Source: Candidatus Liminaster caballi (GTDB lineage: Bacteria > Bacteroidota > Bacteroidia > Bacteroidales > UBA3663). Taken from it: DNA of 34,337 nucleotides. The DNA lies in the NCBI GenBank assembly GCA_018065085.1, contig JAGHUA010000011.1, forward strand, positions 1 to 34,337, given 5' to 3'. The position numbers were made by a program, and so were the translations under genes. The notes below the pieces were generated by a model that worked only from the letters and a program-made list of their open reading frames with translations, was not told the DNA's origin and made no database searches. Positions 8,504 to 17,364 of the stretch are shown here, piece after piece. How positions within the stretch are numbered: the first letter of the stretch is position 1; each line of letters opens with the position of its first letter.

Positions 8504-9091
8504 TTAACGGTTGACTAATTTTTCGGTGTATTTGGCGATGACGTCGGTTTCGAGGTTCACGATGTCGCCGATGCGCAGGTCGTGGAGCGTGGTGGCTCCC
8601 TGTGTGTGGGGGATGAGCGACACGGAGAAACTCTGAGCGTCGACTTTGGCGACGGTAAGGCTGACGCCCTGAATGGCGATGCTGCCCTTCATGACCACGT
8701 AGCGAAGCAGCTGTGAGTCGCAACGGACGGTGAGCCAGAGGGCGTTGTCGTCGAGGCGGCGGCTCTGTACGCGTCCTGTGCCGTCGATGTGTCCGCTCAC
8801 GATGTGACCTCCGAACCTGTCGCCGAGGGCCATTGCACGTTCGAGGTTGACGCGGCTGCCCGGTTGCAAAGCCTCGAAGGATGTGCGCTGAAGGGTTTCG
8901 GGCATAATGTCGGCTGTGAACCCGTTAGGAGTGAGGCTTGTGACGGTGAGACAGACACCGTTGGTGGAAATGCTGTCGCCCACACGGGTGCCCTGTGTGA
9001 CCTTCTGGGCATCGACCTCGATGGTGATGCTTCTGGCTCCGCGCACCATGCTGCGGATGCGTCCGACTTCTTCGATTATTCCTGTGAACAA
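8504..9091 (-). CDS. ribE: Riboflavin synthase, alpha chain
   Basis: 195-aa riboflavin synthase, which dismutates two 6,7-dimethyl-8-ribityllumazine molecules into riboflavin and the ribitylamino-uracil. The protein consists of two lumazine-binding repeats. The first begins 'MFTGIIEEVG' and carries 'SISTNGVCLTV'. The second carries 'GGHIVSGHIDGTG' and 'GSIAIQGVSLTV'. Length is normal. Its start overlaps the 3' end of ribD by 16 bases, which suggests translational coupling, and ribBA follows 12 bases later. Some databases call this gene ribC. Confidence 0.96.
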   Translation of the reverse strand: MFTGIIEEVGRIRSMVRGARSITIEVDAQKVTQGTRVGDSISTNGVCLTVTSLTPNGFTADIMPETLQRTSFEALQPGSRVNLERAMALGDRFGGHIVSGHIDGTGRVQSRRLDDNALWLTVRCDSQLLRYVVMKGSIAIQGVSLTVAKVDAQSFSVSLIPHTQGATTLHDLRIGDIVNLETDVIAKYTEKLVNR

Positions 9092-10260
9092 AGTGTGTGT
9101 GGTGTATTGTGTTTGACAAATCCGTGGACGAGGATGTCCTGTCCGACGGCAGTGGTGCTGACCTCATCGAGCGTCACGGCATCTGACATGCGGCTGAGGC
9201 CAAGGCCCTCGACAGGTGTCTTTGCGTCTGCGCCGCCAACGATCTTCGGGGCGATGAAGGCATAGACCTCGTCGATGAGTGATGCGCGCAGGAGAGATTC
9301 GTTCAGAGTGCCGCCTCCCTCCACCAGAATGCCGCTGATGTGTTCCTTGCCGGCACGTTCGAGAAGGTCTTCGGGTGTTGGGCAGCACCATGTCTCGACG
9401 CCTGCCTTGTTGAGCAGATGAAGCTTACGGAGATCAGCGCCCTCGGCATAGGCAACGACGGTGCGCTGCTCGTGTGCGGAGGCGGCAAGCTTGCTGTCGA
9501 GAGGGATGCGCGCCTGACGGTCGGCAATGATTCTGACTGGCTGCCGGACGTCATGGACGCTCATGCCCTTGGGCAGATCTTTCGACTCAAGACGGCAATT
9601 GAGCATAGGGTCGTCGGCAAGAACCGTGCCGATGCCGCAGAGGATGGCAGGAATCTGGCGGCGCAGATGATGCACCATGCGGCGAGACTCCTCACCTGAG
9701 ATCCATTGTGAGTGTCCGGTGCGAGTGCAGATCTTGCCGTCGAGGGTCATCGCCCATTTGGCAGTCACCCACGGACGACCGGTGGTGATGTAATGAAGGA
9801 ACGCCCGGTTCTGAACCTCCAGCTCGTGATGGAGCTTACGGGCTTCGGCATCATCGCAATCGCTGAGCTGGAGAGTTTCGATGCCTGCCTCGTTGAGTAG
9901 TTTGATGCCCTTGCCAGCTACGAGCGGATTCGGATCGCCAAGGCCGATCACGACGCGGCTGATGTGATGCTCGATGATGGCGTCCGTGCATGGCGGCTGA
10001 TGTCCGTGATGGCAGCATGGTTCGAGGGTGACGTACATCGTCGCACCGACGCATGACAGAGCCTTGCTGTCGGCCATGCGGAAGGCATCGCGCTCGGCGT
10101 GCAGGTCGCCATACCTGTGGTGCCAGCCTTGGGCAATGACCTGCCCGTCGAGCACGATCACGGCTCCAACCAACGGGTTCGGGTCGGTGTGTCCGCGTCC
10201 CTGTTCGGCCAGCTGCATGGCTTGGTGCATGAACTTAATGTCAGTATCGCTCAGAGTCAT
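9076..10260 (-). CDS. ribD: Bifunctional riboflavin deaminase/reductase RibD
   Basis: 394-aa fusion that deaminates and then reduces the pyrimidine intermediate after GTP cyclohydrolase II. The N-terminal deaminase (about 8-145) has the zinc site His54-Ala55-Glu56 and Pro81-Cys82-Cys83 ... Cys91. The C-terminal reductase (about 155-375) has 'RPWVTAKWAMTLDGKI' at its start and 'GILVEGGGTLN' near the NADPH pocket. It is first of the leftward rib genes, has its own -7 box at 10292-10299, and is divergent from the EF-hand gene. I saw no FMN riboswitch in the 209-base intergenic region. The C-terminus overlaps ribE. Confidence 0.95.
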   Translation of the reverse strand: MTLSDTDIKFMHQAMQLAEQGRGHTDPNPLVGAVIVLDGQVIAQGWHHRYGDLHAERDAFRMADSKALSCVGATMYVTLEPCCHHGHQPPCTDAIIEHHISRVVIGLGDPNPLVAGKGIKLLNEAGIETLQLSDCDDAEARKLHHELEVQNRAFLHYITTGRPWVTAKWAMTLDGKICTRTGHSQWISGEESRRMVHHLRRQIPAILCGIGTVLADDPMLNCRLESKDLPKGMSVHDVRQPVRIIADRQARIPLDSKLAASAHEQRTVVAYAEGADLRKLHLLNKAGVETWCCPTPEDLLERAGKEHISGILVEGGGTLNESLLRASLIDEVYAFIAPKIVGGADAKTPVEGLGLSRMSDAVTLDEVSTTAVGQDILVHGFVKHNTPHTLCSQE

Positions 10261-10291
10261 TGCCTATACATTTATATATTATATTTGTGCG

Positions 10292-10299
10292 CAAAGATA
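10292..10299 (-). promoter_or_regulatory. -7 box of the ribD operon
   Basis: Reads TATCTTTG on the minus strand, a full match to TAnnTTTG, 31 bases before the ribD ATG. A possible -33 TTTG lies at 10324-10327, slightly farther away than usual. Confidence 0.65.
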
Positions 10300-10379
10300 G
10301 ATAAAAAGTTTCGGTTTGAGAAACAAATGTGTGTTTTTTGTTTGTTTTTGGGGGTAAAAATGCAGATTTCGTGTGTTTT

Positions 10380-10413
10380 TTTGCATAACATAAACAAATA
10401 ATTGCTATCTTTG
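10380..10413 (+). promoter_or_regulatory. Promoter of the EF-hand gene and thrS
   Basis: A -33 TTTG (10380-10383) and a -7 TATCTTTG (10406-10413) are spaced by 22 bases. The box ends 56 bases before the ATG at 10470. It is divergent from the ribD promoter in the same gap. Confidence 0.65.
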
Positions 10414-10469
10414 CCGCGCTTTTGTAATACACAGACGCAAATAAATCATTAATACATAACACCAATCTT

Positions 10470-12506
10470 ATGGCCGATTACAAATGGAACTATAGCTGCG
10501 TGGGTGGAGTGACCCGTGTCAGCGTTACGAGCGGTGCAGACATTGCTCATCTCTGCGAACTCGACAAGAAGAAATGGACTGTCATCTCTTGCCCTGTCAA
10601 GGGTCTCGAAATCCCAGAGGACTCGCTCCGTTACATGGATACCAACAACGATGGCGCCATCCACGTGGATGAGGTAGTGGCTGTGGCTAACTGGCTCACC
10701 AAGGTGCTTAAGAATCATGACATCATACTTGAGGGCAAGGACTCGCTCAGCCTCGACGCATTGAACACGGACGACGCTGACGGCAAGGCTCTCTACGATA
10801 CAATCCTGCAGGTGCTCAAGACCCTCGGCAAGGAAGACGCCAAGGAGATTGCCCTGGCCGACAGCTCGGCATGCCTCGCATCGATCAAGAAGGAAAAGTT
10901 TGAGGCTGCGCTGGCTGCCATCGACAAGAGTGCAGCCGTTGAGGCTCCGTTCGGCGATAAGACAGACGCTATTGAAGCTGCATACAATGCCCTCGACGCC
11001 AAGGTGAAGGATTTCTTCATGCGTGGCAAACTGGCCGGTTTTGCCAAGGAGAGCACCGCTGCGCTCGACGTACAGGTGGGTCGCATCGAGGCTATTTCGG
11101 CTGAGAACCTCACAGCCAGGATGGATGAGATCGCCAGCTATCCGATTGCCCGTATCGACGGTTCTGAGACCCTCTCGCTCTCAGTTGCCATTAACCCTGC
11201 CTGGGCTGCACAGTTTGAGACAGTCAAGGCTGCGCTGCCAGCCGACGCCAAGGAACTGACCGAGGCTGCATGGGGTGAGATCGGTGCCAAGATCAAGGCA
11301 TACCGCGACTATCAGGCAAGCGTCACAATCACAGAGGACAGCATCACCATCGACGATGAGACAGCAGCTGTCATGAATGTCGATAAGCTGCTCCATCTGA
11401 CCCGCGACTTCTATACATTGCTCAAGAACTACGTCACATTCCAGGATTTCTATGCTCCTGGCGAGAAGGCAATCTTCCAGGCCGGTACATTGCTCATCGA
11501 CCAGCGTATGTGCGACCTCTGCCTCCGCGTGGCTGATGCCGGTGCTCAGGCAGCACAGGCTCCTAAGAGTGGCATGTATCTCATCACCTGCGACTGCTCG
11601 TCGAAGGTTTGGAACGAGTCGTTCAAGATCATGGCTGCAATGACCGTGGGCGATGTTGATGACCTGTTCGTAGGCAAGAACTGTATCTTCTACGACCGCA
11701 AGGGCCGCGACTTCGATGCCAAGGTGACAGCCATCATCGAGAACCCAATCTCAATCCGTCAGGCAATGTGGACACCTTATAAGAAGATGGCCAATTTCAT
11801 CAGCGAGCAGATCAATAAGTTCGCTTCTGAGAAGGAAGCCGGCGTGATGAGCGATGCTACAGCCACTATCACAGAGAAGACCGAGGCTGCCAAGAGCGCT
11901 GATTCGGCTGATGCAGGCAAGCAGGTAGGCTCGTTCGATATTGCCAAGTATGCCGGCATCTTTGCTGCTGTAGGCATGGCTCTCGGCATGATCGGTACGG
12001 CTCTCGTTGCTGTCGGCAAGGGTATTATGGGGCTGACCTGGTGGCAGTTCCCACTCATCATCCTCGCCATCATGCTCGTCATCTCCGGTCCTTCGATGTT
12101 CATTGCCTGGCTCAAGCTCCGCAAGCGTAATATCGCCCCTGTGCTCAATGCCAACGGATGGGCTATCAATGCTTCGGCCAAGATCAACATCCCATTCGGT
12201 GCCACACTTACCAACCAGGCCAAGTATCCAAAGGGCATAAAGATCAAGGATCCGTATCCACAGAAGTCGCCTGTATGGGTGAAGTTGCTCTGCTGGCTCG
12301 TTGTCCTCGGCTTTGTCGTTTATGGTGCGTATCGTCTCAATCAGAAGTATCAGTGGATTGAATGCCCATGCTGCTGCGGAGAGCAGTGTGAGGCTCCTGC
12401 TGAGACTCCAGCCGACGCTGTTGAGACAGAGGCTCCAGTTGCAGAAGAATCACAGGCTCCAGTCGAAGAAGCCCCCGTTGTTGAGGAGGGTTCGGCTGAG
12501 GCTTAA
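10470..12506 (+). CDS. EF-hand membrane protein with cysteine cluster, function unknown
   Basis: 678-aa protein that I do not recognise as a named family. There is no signal peptide. Residues 57-68 form a textbook EF-hand loop (Asp57, Asn59, Asp61, Gly62, Ile64, Glu68), suggesting calcium binding. Residues 70-455 are largely helical and Ala/Lys/Asp/Glu-rich, with a Cys-containing stretch near 348-376. A Thr/Ala/Glu-rich segment (458-486) precedes two membrane segments (about 494-516 and 526-547), a basic loop, and a third segment at about 602-622. Directly after it is Cys632-Pro-Cys634-Cys635-Cys636-Gly-Glu-Gln-Cys640, then an acidic Ala/Pro/Glu-rich tail. Metal binding or disulfide bonding by the cysteines is possible. 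It is expressed from its own promoter and sits 30 bases before thrS, so the two are probably cotranscribed. Confidence 0.88.
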   Translation: MADYKWNYSCVGGVTRVSVTSGADIAHLCELDKKKWTVISCPVKGLEIPEDSLRYMDTNNDGAIHVDEVVAVANWLTKVLKNHDIILEGKDSLSLDALNTDDADGKALYDTILQVLKTLGKEDAKEIALADSSACLASIKKEKFEAALAAIDKSAAVEAPFGDKTDAIEAAYNALDAKVKDFFMRGKLAGFAKESTAALDVQVGRIEAISAENLTARMDEIASYPIARIDGSETLSLSVAINPAWAAQFETVKAALPADAKELTEAAWGEIGAKIKAYRDYQASVTITEDSITIDDETAAVMNVDKLLHLTRDFYTLLKNYVTFQDFYAPGEKAIFQAGTLLIDQRMCDLCLRVADAGAQAAQAPKSGMYLITCDCSSKVWNESFKIMAAMTVGDVDDLFVGKNCIFYDRKGRDFDAKVTAIIENPISIRQAMWTPYKKMANFISEQINKFASEKEAGVMSDATATITEKTEAAKSADSADAGKQVGSFDIAKYAGIFAAVGMALGMIGTALVAVGKGIMGLTWWQFPLIILAIMLVISGPSMFIAWLKLRKRNIAPVLNANGWAINASAKINIPFGATLTNQAKYPKGIKIKDPYPQKSPVWVKLLCWLVVLGFVVYGAYRLNQKYQWIECPCCCGEQCEAPAETPADAVETEAPVAEESQAPVEEAPVVEEGSAEA

Positions 12507-12536
12507 TAATAACAACCAATTGAAATTTGTAATTCA

Positions 12537-14486
12537 ATGATCAAAATCACTTTTCCTGACCAGACGGTCAAGGAGTTCGAAGCAGGCGTGACGCCGCTTC
12601 AGGTGGCTGAATCTATCAGTCCACGTTTCGCACAGGATGTGCTCGTAGCTAAGGTTGGCGAGGACATGTATGACCTCACCCGTCCTATCAATGCCGATGC
12701 TACAATCGAATTCTTCAAGTGGGACAGCCCAGAGGGCAAGCACGCTTTCTGGCACTCATCTGCTCACCTTCTTGCCGAGGCTCTGCAGGAACTCTATCCT
12801 GGCATTCAGTTCGGTATCGGTCCTGCCATCGAGAACGGATTCTATTATGATGTCGTTCCTGCCAATGGCGAGAACATCAAGGAGTCGGATTTCGAGAAGA
12901 TCGAGAAGAAGATGATCGAGCTTGCTCGCAAGAAGGAACCAATCGTACGTACAGATGTGCCAAAGTCTGAGGTGCTTGAGCAGTTCGCTGCCAAGGGTCA
13001 GACATTCAAGTGTGAGCTTATCTCTGAACTTGAGGACGGCAAGATCTCGACCTATACTCAGGGCGCATTCACCGACCTCTGCCGTGGTCCTCATATTCCT
13101 AATACAGGCGCAATCAAGGCTTGCAAGGTGCTCAGCGTGGCAGGTGCTTTCTGGCGTGGCAACGACAAGAACCCACAGATGAACCGTGTCTATGGCATCG
13201 CATTCCCTAAGCAGTCAATGCTCGACGAGTACCTGACTCTGCTTGAGGAGGCAAAGAAGCGTGACCACCGTAAGATTGGCAAGGAGATGGAACTCTTTGC
13301 ATTCTCTCAGAATGTAGGTGCCGGTCTTCCATTGTGGTTGCCAAAGGGTACAGCACTCCGCAACCGCCTTCAGGACTATCTGACCAAGATTCAGAAGCGT
13401 TACGGCTATCTGCAGGTAATCACTCCAAATATCGGTAACAAGAACCTTTACGTGACTTCGGGCCACTGGGCAAAGTACGGCAAGGATTCGTTCCAGCCAA
13501 TCTCTACACCAGATCCGGATGAGCTCTACATGCTCAAGCCAATGAACTGTCCTCACCACTGCGAGATCTACAAGACGTCTCCACGTTCTTACAAGGATCT
13601 CCCATTGCGTCTGGCTGAGTTCGGTACTGTTTACCGCTACGAACAGACAGGCGAGCTTCACGGCCTGACACGTGTGCGCTGCTTCACACAGGACGACGCT
13701 CACCTCTTCTGCCGTCCTGACCAGGTGAAGGATGAGTTCCTGAAGATCATCGACATCATCATGATCATCTTCAAGGCTCTCGACTTCCATCAGTTCGAGG
13801 CTCAGATCTCTCTGCGCGACAAGGTTAACCGCGAGAAGTACATCGGTTCGGAGGAGAACTGGCAGAAGGCTGAGCAGGCTATCATCGAGGCTTGCCAGGA
13901 GAAGGGTCTCCCAGCTCACATCGAGTACGGCGAGGCTGCATTCTATGGTCCTAAGCTCGACTTCATGGTTAAGGACGCCATCGGTCGTCGTTGGCAGCTC
14001 GGTACCATCCAGGTCGAATACAACCTCCCAGAGCGCTTCCAGCTTGAGTTTACAGGTTCTGACAACCAGAAGCATCGTCCGGTTATGATCCACCGTGCAC
14101 CATTCGGCTCGATGGAACGTTTCGTGGCTGTGCTCCTTGAGAATACAGCCGGCAAGCTTCCTCTTTGGCTCGCTCCTGACCAGGTGGCTATCATGCCAAT
14201 CTCTGAGAAGTACAACGAGTATGCAGAGCAGGTTAAGGCTACACTCGAAAAGGTTGATGTACGTGCATACGTAGATGACCGCAACGAGAAGATCGGCCGT
14301 AAGATCCGCGACAACGAGCTCAAGAAGGTTCCTTACATGCTCATCGTGGGCGAGAAGGAACAGGCTGAGGGTAAGGTCAGCGTACGTAAGCAGGGCGCAG
14401 GCGATGGCGGACAGTTTACCATCGACGAGTTCGCTGCCCAGATCGTGGCTGAGGTTAACTCGCAGATTGAGCATTCAAGCTATTAA
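12537..14486 (+). CDS. thrS: Threonyl-tRNA synthetase
   Basis: 649-aa class II synthetase that charges tRNA-Thr with threonine; length is typical. Order: TGS domain (1 to about 61), editing/SAD domain with the His73-x3-His77 motif and 'TDLCRGPHI', then the catalytic core with the zinc-binding '[10 protein letters not shown]' segment and class II motifs 2 ('[10 protein letters not shown]') and 3 ('[10 protein letters not shown]'), then a C-terminal anticodon-binding domain (about 545-649). It heads the conserved thrS-infC-rpmI-rplT order, although infC has its own promoter. The start is 30 bases after the EF-hand gene. No T-box or other leader is visible upstream. Confidence 0.98.
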   Translation: MIKITFPDQTVKEFEAGVTPLQVAESISPRFAQDVLVAKVGEDMYDLTRPINADATIEFFKWDSPEGKHAFWHSSAHLLAEALQELYPGIQFGIGPAIENGFYYDVVPANGENIKESDFEKIEKKMIELARKKEPIVRTDVPKSEVLEQFAAKGQTFKCELISELEDGKISTYTQGAFTDLCRGPHIPNTGAIKACKVLSVAGAFWRGNDKNPQMNRVYGIAFPKQSMLDEYLTLLEEAKKRDHRKIGKEMELFAFSQNVGAGLPLWLPKGTALRNRLQDYLTKIQKRYGYLQVITPNIGNKNLYVTSGHWAKYGKDSFQPISTPDPDELYMLKPMNCPHHCEIYKTSPRSYKDLPLRLAEFGTVYRYEQTGELHGLTRVRCFTQDDAHLFCRPDQVKDEFLKIIDIIMIIFKALDFHQFEAQISLRDKVNREKYIGSEENWQKAEQAIIEACQEKGLPAHIEYGEAAFYGPKLDFMVKDAIGRRWQLGTIQVEYNLPERFQLEFTGSDNQKHRPVMIHRAPFGSMERFVAVLLENTAGKLPLWLAPDQVAIMPISEKYNEYAEQVKATLEKVDVRAYVDDRNEKIGRKIRDNELKKVPYMLIVGEKEQAEGKVSVRKQGAGDGGQFTIDEFAAQIVAEVNSQIEHSSY

Positions 14487-14532
14487 TATAGTGAGTTTGA
14501 CGCTTATAATTAGCAAAGAAGCATAAAATGAT

Positions 14533-14584
14533 GGAGTTTTTTGCAGAAAATGAATAAAAAAGTTTTCAGTCTGCAAAAAACTCC
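14533..14584. other. Perfect 15-bp inverted repeat abutting the infC -7 box
   Basis: Arms 14533-14547 and 14570-14584 are perfectly complementary (GGAGTTTTTTGCAGA and its complement). Further A/T pairing extends into the 22-base loop. The right arm ends one base before the -7 box of infC, covering its -33 region. It may end thrS transcription, act as an operator, or both. Confidence 0.6.
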
Positions 14585-14585
14585 T

Positions 14586-14593
14586 TATCTTTG
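14586..14593 (+). promoter_or_regulatory. -7 box of the infC operon
   Basis: TATCTTTG, 24 bases before the infC ATG at 14618. It shows that the TTG at 14591 lies in the promoter and cannot be the start codon. Confidence 0.7.
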
Positions 14594-14617
14594 CGCACCA
14601 ATTATAAATATTTTTTA

Positions 14618-15253
14618 ATGGCATTCACACCTCATGGAAACGGTGGCGGCGGGTATCGCCCGAAACCATCACCAGCACCTCGCCCACAGGGCAACAAAGA
14701 TCAGCAGCGTAACGCAGGCCGTAACGACAGCAACAAAGATCAGCATCGCATCAACGAGTTCATCCGTGGCGTAAAGGAAGTTCGTCTGGTCGGCGATAAT
14801 GTTGAAATGGGCATCTACAGCATTCAGGATGCTATGCGCATTGCTGAAGAGCAGGAACTTGACCTTGTCGAGATCAGTCCAACAGCGGTTCCTCCGGTGT
14901 GCAAGGTCATGGACTATCAGAAATTCTGCTACCAGCAGAAGAAAAAAGCCAAGGAGGCAAAGGCTAATGCCGCCAAGGTGGTAGTCAAGGAGATCCGTTT
15001 CGGACCTCAGACAGATGACCATGACTACGAGTTCAAGCTCCGTCATGCCAAGGAGTTCCTTCAGGAGGGCTCGAAAGTAAAGTCATACGTGTTCTTCAAA
15101 GGCCGTTCAATTCTGTTCAAGGAGCAGGGCGAGGTTCTTCTGGCTCGCTTCACTCAGGATTTGGCCGAGTTCGGTAAGCCTGACAACTATCCGCCAGTGC
15201 TCGAAGGCAAGCGTATGATCCTCATCTTCTCGCCAAAAGCTAAAGCTAAATAA
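14618..15253 (+). CDS. infC: Translation initiation factor IF-3
   Basis: 211-aa IF-3, which binds the 30S subunit, prevents premature 50S joining and checks the initiator tRNA and start codon. The N domain starts near '[17 protein letters not shown]' (about residue 43); the C domain contains '[15 protein letters not shown]' and '[15 protein letters not shown]'. About 42 Gly/Pro/Asn/Arg/Gln-rich residues precede the N domain, longer than in E. coli IF-3. I chose ATG 14618 because the upstream TTG overlaps the -7 box. Unlike many infC genes it uses a standard ATG. rpmI follows 24 bases later. Confidence 0.96.
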   Translation: MAFTPHGNGGGGYRPKPSPAPRPQGNKDQQRNAGRNDSNKDQHRINEFIRGVKEVRLVGDNVEMGIYSIQDAMRIAEEQELDLVEISPTAVPPVCKVMDYQKFCYQQKKKAKEAKANAAKVVVKEIRFGPQTDDHDYEFKLRHAKEFLQEGSKVKSYVFFKGRSILFKEQGEVLLARFTQDLAEFGKPDNYPPVLEGKRMILIFSPKAKAK

Positions 15254-15277
15254 CAACAACCAAATTTATTAACAAAA

Positions 15278-15475
15278 ATGCCAAAAGTTAAGACTAACTC
15301 CGGTGCTAAGAAGCGCTTTGCGCTCACCGGATCAGGACAGATCAAGAGAAAGCATGCTTACAAGAGCCACATCTTGACCAAGAAGACAAAGAAGCAGAAG
15401 AGAAACCTCGGTAAGTTCTCTATTCTCGACAACGCTAACAAGACTAACGTTCGCGAGATGCTTTGCCTCAAGTAA
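15278..15475 (+). CDS. rpmI: 50S ribosomal protein L35
   Basis: 65-aa basic ribosomal protein of normal length. The family pattern is clear: '[14 protein letters not shown]', then '[20 protein letters not shown]' and '[14 protein letters not shown]'. It lies between infC and rplT, the standard order. The 140-base gap before rplT contains no gene; it is A/T-rich and could carry a regulatory RNA. Confidence 0.97.
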   Translation: MPKVKTNSGAKKRFALTGSGQIKRKHAYKSHILTKKTKKQKRNLGKFSILDNANKTNVREMLCLK

Positions 15476-15615
15476 TTCTTGGTGAGCAACACTCTTAAAC
15501 AACAAGTTTTCAAAAAAAGATCTATTAACAAAACTTCCGTATTAAGCGACTTTTCTGTCAATCGTTTATTCTCATTGCCAAAAGAGTCCGCGGCGTTTAA
15601 AAAACTTTTAGAACT

Positions 15616-15960
15616 ATGCCACGTTCGGTAAATCACGTAGCGTCACGTGAAAGACGCAAGAAGATTCTCCACCTCACTAGAGGTTACGTAGGTGCACGCA
15701 AGAATGTGTGGACCGTTGCTAAGAACACCTGGGAGAAGGGTTTGACTTATGCATTCCGCGATCGTCGTAACAACAAGCGCAACTTCCGCGCTCTCTGGAT
15801 TATGCGTATCAACGCTGCTGCTCGTCTTGAGGGTCTCAGCTATTCTAAGCTCATGGGCCTTCTCCACGCTAACGGCATCGATATCAACCGTAAGGTTCTT
15901 GCTGACCTCGGTATGAATCACCCAGAGGCATTCAAGGCAATTGTTGACAAGGTTAAGTAA
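15616..15960 (+). CDS. rplT: 50S ribosomal protein L20
   Basis: 114-aa ribosomal protein that binds 23S rRNA early in 50S assembly. It shows the family start '[18 protein letters not shown]', '[16 protein letters not shown]' and '[21 protein letters not shown]'. In other bacteria L20 represses its own operon by binding mRNA mimics of its rRNA site. Here the unusual 140-base rpmI-rplT gap is a plausible place for such control, but I cannot show a structure. A terminator follows. Confidence 0.98.
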   Translation: MPRSVNHVASRERRKKILHLTRGYVGARKNVWTVAKNTWEKGLTYAFRDRRNNKRNFRALWIMRINAAARLEGLSYSKLMGLLHANGIDINRKVLADLGMNHPEAFKAIVDKVK

Positions 15961-15980
15961 TTAACATCTGTCAATCGCAA

Positions 15981-16020
15981 ACAACAAAGGCTGCACGTCA
16001 TCGTGTGGCCTTTCGTTGTC
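15981..16020 (+). terminator. Terminator after rplT
   Basis: AAAGGCTGCACG (15986-15997) pairs with CGTGTGGCCTTT (16002-16013) through 12 positions including two G-T pairs, closed by a TCAT loop. ACAAC and GTTGT add an outer stem. The downstream tail is T-rich but interrupted (CTTGTCGG). Three TTGTCGGC copies follow within 35 bases. Confidence 0.6.
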
Positions 16021-16116
16021 TTGTCGGCTTCTTGTCGGCATTTTTGTCGGCTGCAATACACAATAAACCTACGGTTTGTCCGTTATTATGTAATAAACGT
16101 TAACCCAAATTGCATT

Positions 16117-17337
16117 ATGTCAGATCTTAAGAAAAGAAATATACCGTTCTCACCGCCAGATATCACAGAGGAGGAAATACAACTCGTTGCCGATGCTATG
16201 CGTTCGGGCTGGATTACCACAGGACCTAAGACAAAGGAACTGGAGCGCCAGGTGGCTGCTTATTGCAACACCGAACGCGCTGTGTGTCTCGGTTCTGCTA
16301 CTGCCTGTATGGAGAGCATCCTGCGTCTGCTCGGAGTGGGCGTGGGTGATGAGGTGATTGTGCCTGCCTATACCTACACGGCTTCGGCAAGTGTGGTTTG
16401 CCATGTGGGTGCAACTCTCAGATTCGTGGATGTGCAGGAAGATAGCCGTGAGATGGACTATGACCAGCTTGAGGCTGCAATCAACGAACGCACGAAGGTG
16501 GTAATTCCTGTAGATCTGGGTGGCCTTGTGTGCGACTATGATAAGGTGTTCCGTGCGGTGGAAGCCAAGCGTAGTCTGTTCGTGCCTGCCAATGACATTC
16601 AACGGGCTTTTGGCCGTGTTATTGTTATGGCTGACTCGGCACATGCTTTCGGTAGCCAGTGGCACGGTGAGATGTGCGGCAGCATCGCCGATTTCACTTC
16701 GTTCTCCTTCCATGCGGTCAAGAACTTCACTACAGCCGAAGGCGGAGCCCTTACCTGGCGTCCTATTCCTGGCTTCGATAATGAGGCGATCTATAAGCAG
16801 TTCATGCTCCTCTCTCTGCACGGACAGAGCAAGGATGCGCTGGCAAAGACTCAGCTCGGCGGTTGGGAATATGACATCGTGGCACCTTACTACAAGTGCA
16901 ACATGACCGACATAACAGCAGCCATAGGACTTGCTCAGATGAAGCGATATGATGGGCTGCTTGCACGTCGCCGTCAGATTATTGAACGCTACAACGAGGC
17001 GTTTGCCAAGGTGCCTGGCCTTGAACTGATGGAGCACTATACTGCTGACCACACATCTAACGGACATCTCTATATCGTCCGTTTCATCGGTCGTGATTCG
17101 GACTACCGCAACAGCGTCATCGCCCAGATGGCTGAGCGTGGAGTTGCATGCAACGTCCATTTCAAGCCTCTGCCAATGATGACCGGTTATCAGAAACTCG
17201 GCTTCGATATCAAGGATTTCCCGAATGCCTACGCAATGTTCTGTAATGCAATGACTCTGCCTTCGCATACCCGAATGACCGACGAGGACGTGGATTATGT
17301 GATCAAGTGTTTCCTTGAGGTTGTTTCTCAAGCTTAA
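16117..17337 (+). CDS. PLP-dependent sugar-nucleotide aminotransferase (DegT/DnrJ/EryC1/StrS)
   Basis: 406-aa aminotransferase of the ArnB/PglE/WcfR type. It probably converts a UDP-4-keto-6-deoxy-HexNAc to a 4-amino sugar, using glutamate as donor. The PLP-binding frame is visible: 'GSATACMESILR' (59-70) for the phosphate, Asp173 and His176 in 'MADSAHAFGS', and Schiff-base Lys202 in 'SFSFHAVKNFTTAEGG'. The ATG at 16117 gives the family's 'IPFSPPDITEEE' start; the longer frame from 16003 would run through the rplT terminator. It lies 27 bases before the PGT-dehydratase fusion, whose C-terminal half could supply its substrate. The exact sugar (bacillosamine-type or AATGal-type) cannot be read from sequence. 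Confidence 0.93.
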   Translation: MSDLKKRNIPFSPPDITEEEIQLVADAMRSGWITTGPKTKELERQVAAYCNTERAVCLGSATACMESILRLLGVGVGDEVIVPAYTYTASASVVCHVGATLRFVDVQEDSREMDYDQLEAAINERTKVVIPVDLGGLVCDYDKVFRAVEAKRSLFVPANDIQRAFGRVIVMADSAHAFGSQWHGEMCGSIADFTSFSFHAVKNFTTAEGGALTWRPIPGFDNEAIYKQFMLLSLHGQSKDALAKTQLGGWEYDIVAPYYKCNMTDITAAIGLAQMKRYDGLLARRRQIIERYNEAFAKVPGLELMEHYTADHTSNGHLYIVRFIGRDSDYRNSVIAQMAERGVACNVHFKPLPMMTGYQKLGFDIKDFPNAYAMFCNAMTLPSHTRMTDEDVDYVIKCFLEVVSQA

Positions 17338-17364
17338 AGATCGCTCAAGATAAAGTCATACTGT

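Noticed and set aside
13215-14474. Open 419-aa frame antisense to thrS
   Set aside because: Low-complexity Leu/Val-rich translation opposite a complete synthetase; no promoter.
14591-14617. TTG start for infC
   Set aside because: The TTG is the end of the -7 promoter box TATCTTTG, so it is upstream of the transcript.
16003-16116. N-terminal extension of the aminotransferase from a GTG
   Set aside because: It would translate through the rplT terminator hairpin and adds residues foreign to the family; ATG 16117 gives the normal start.
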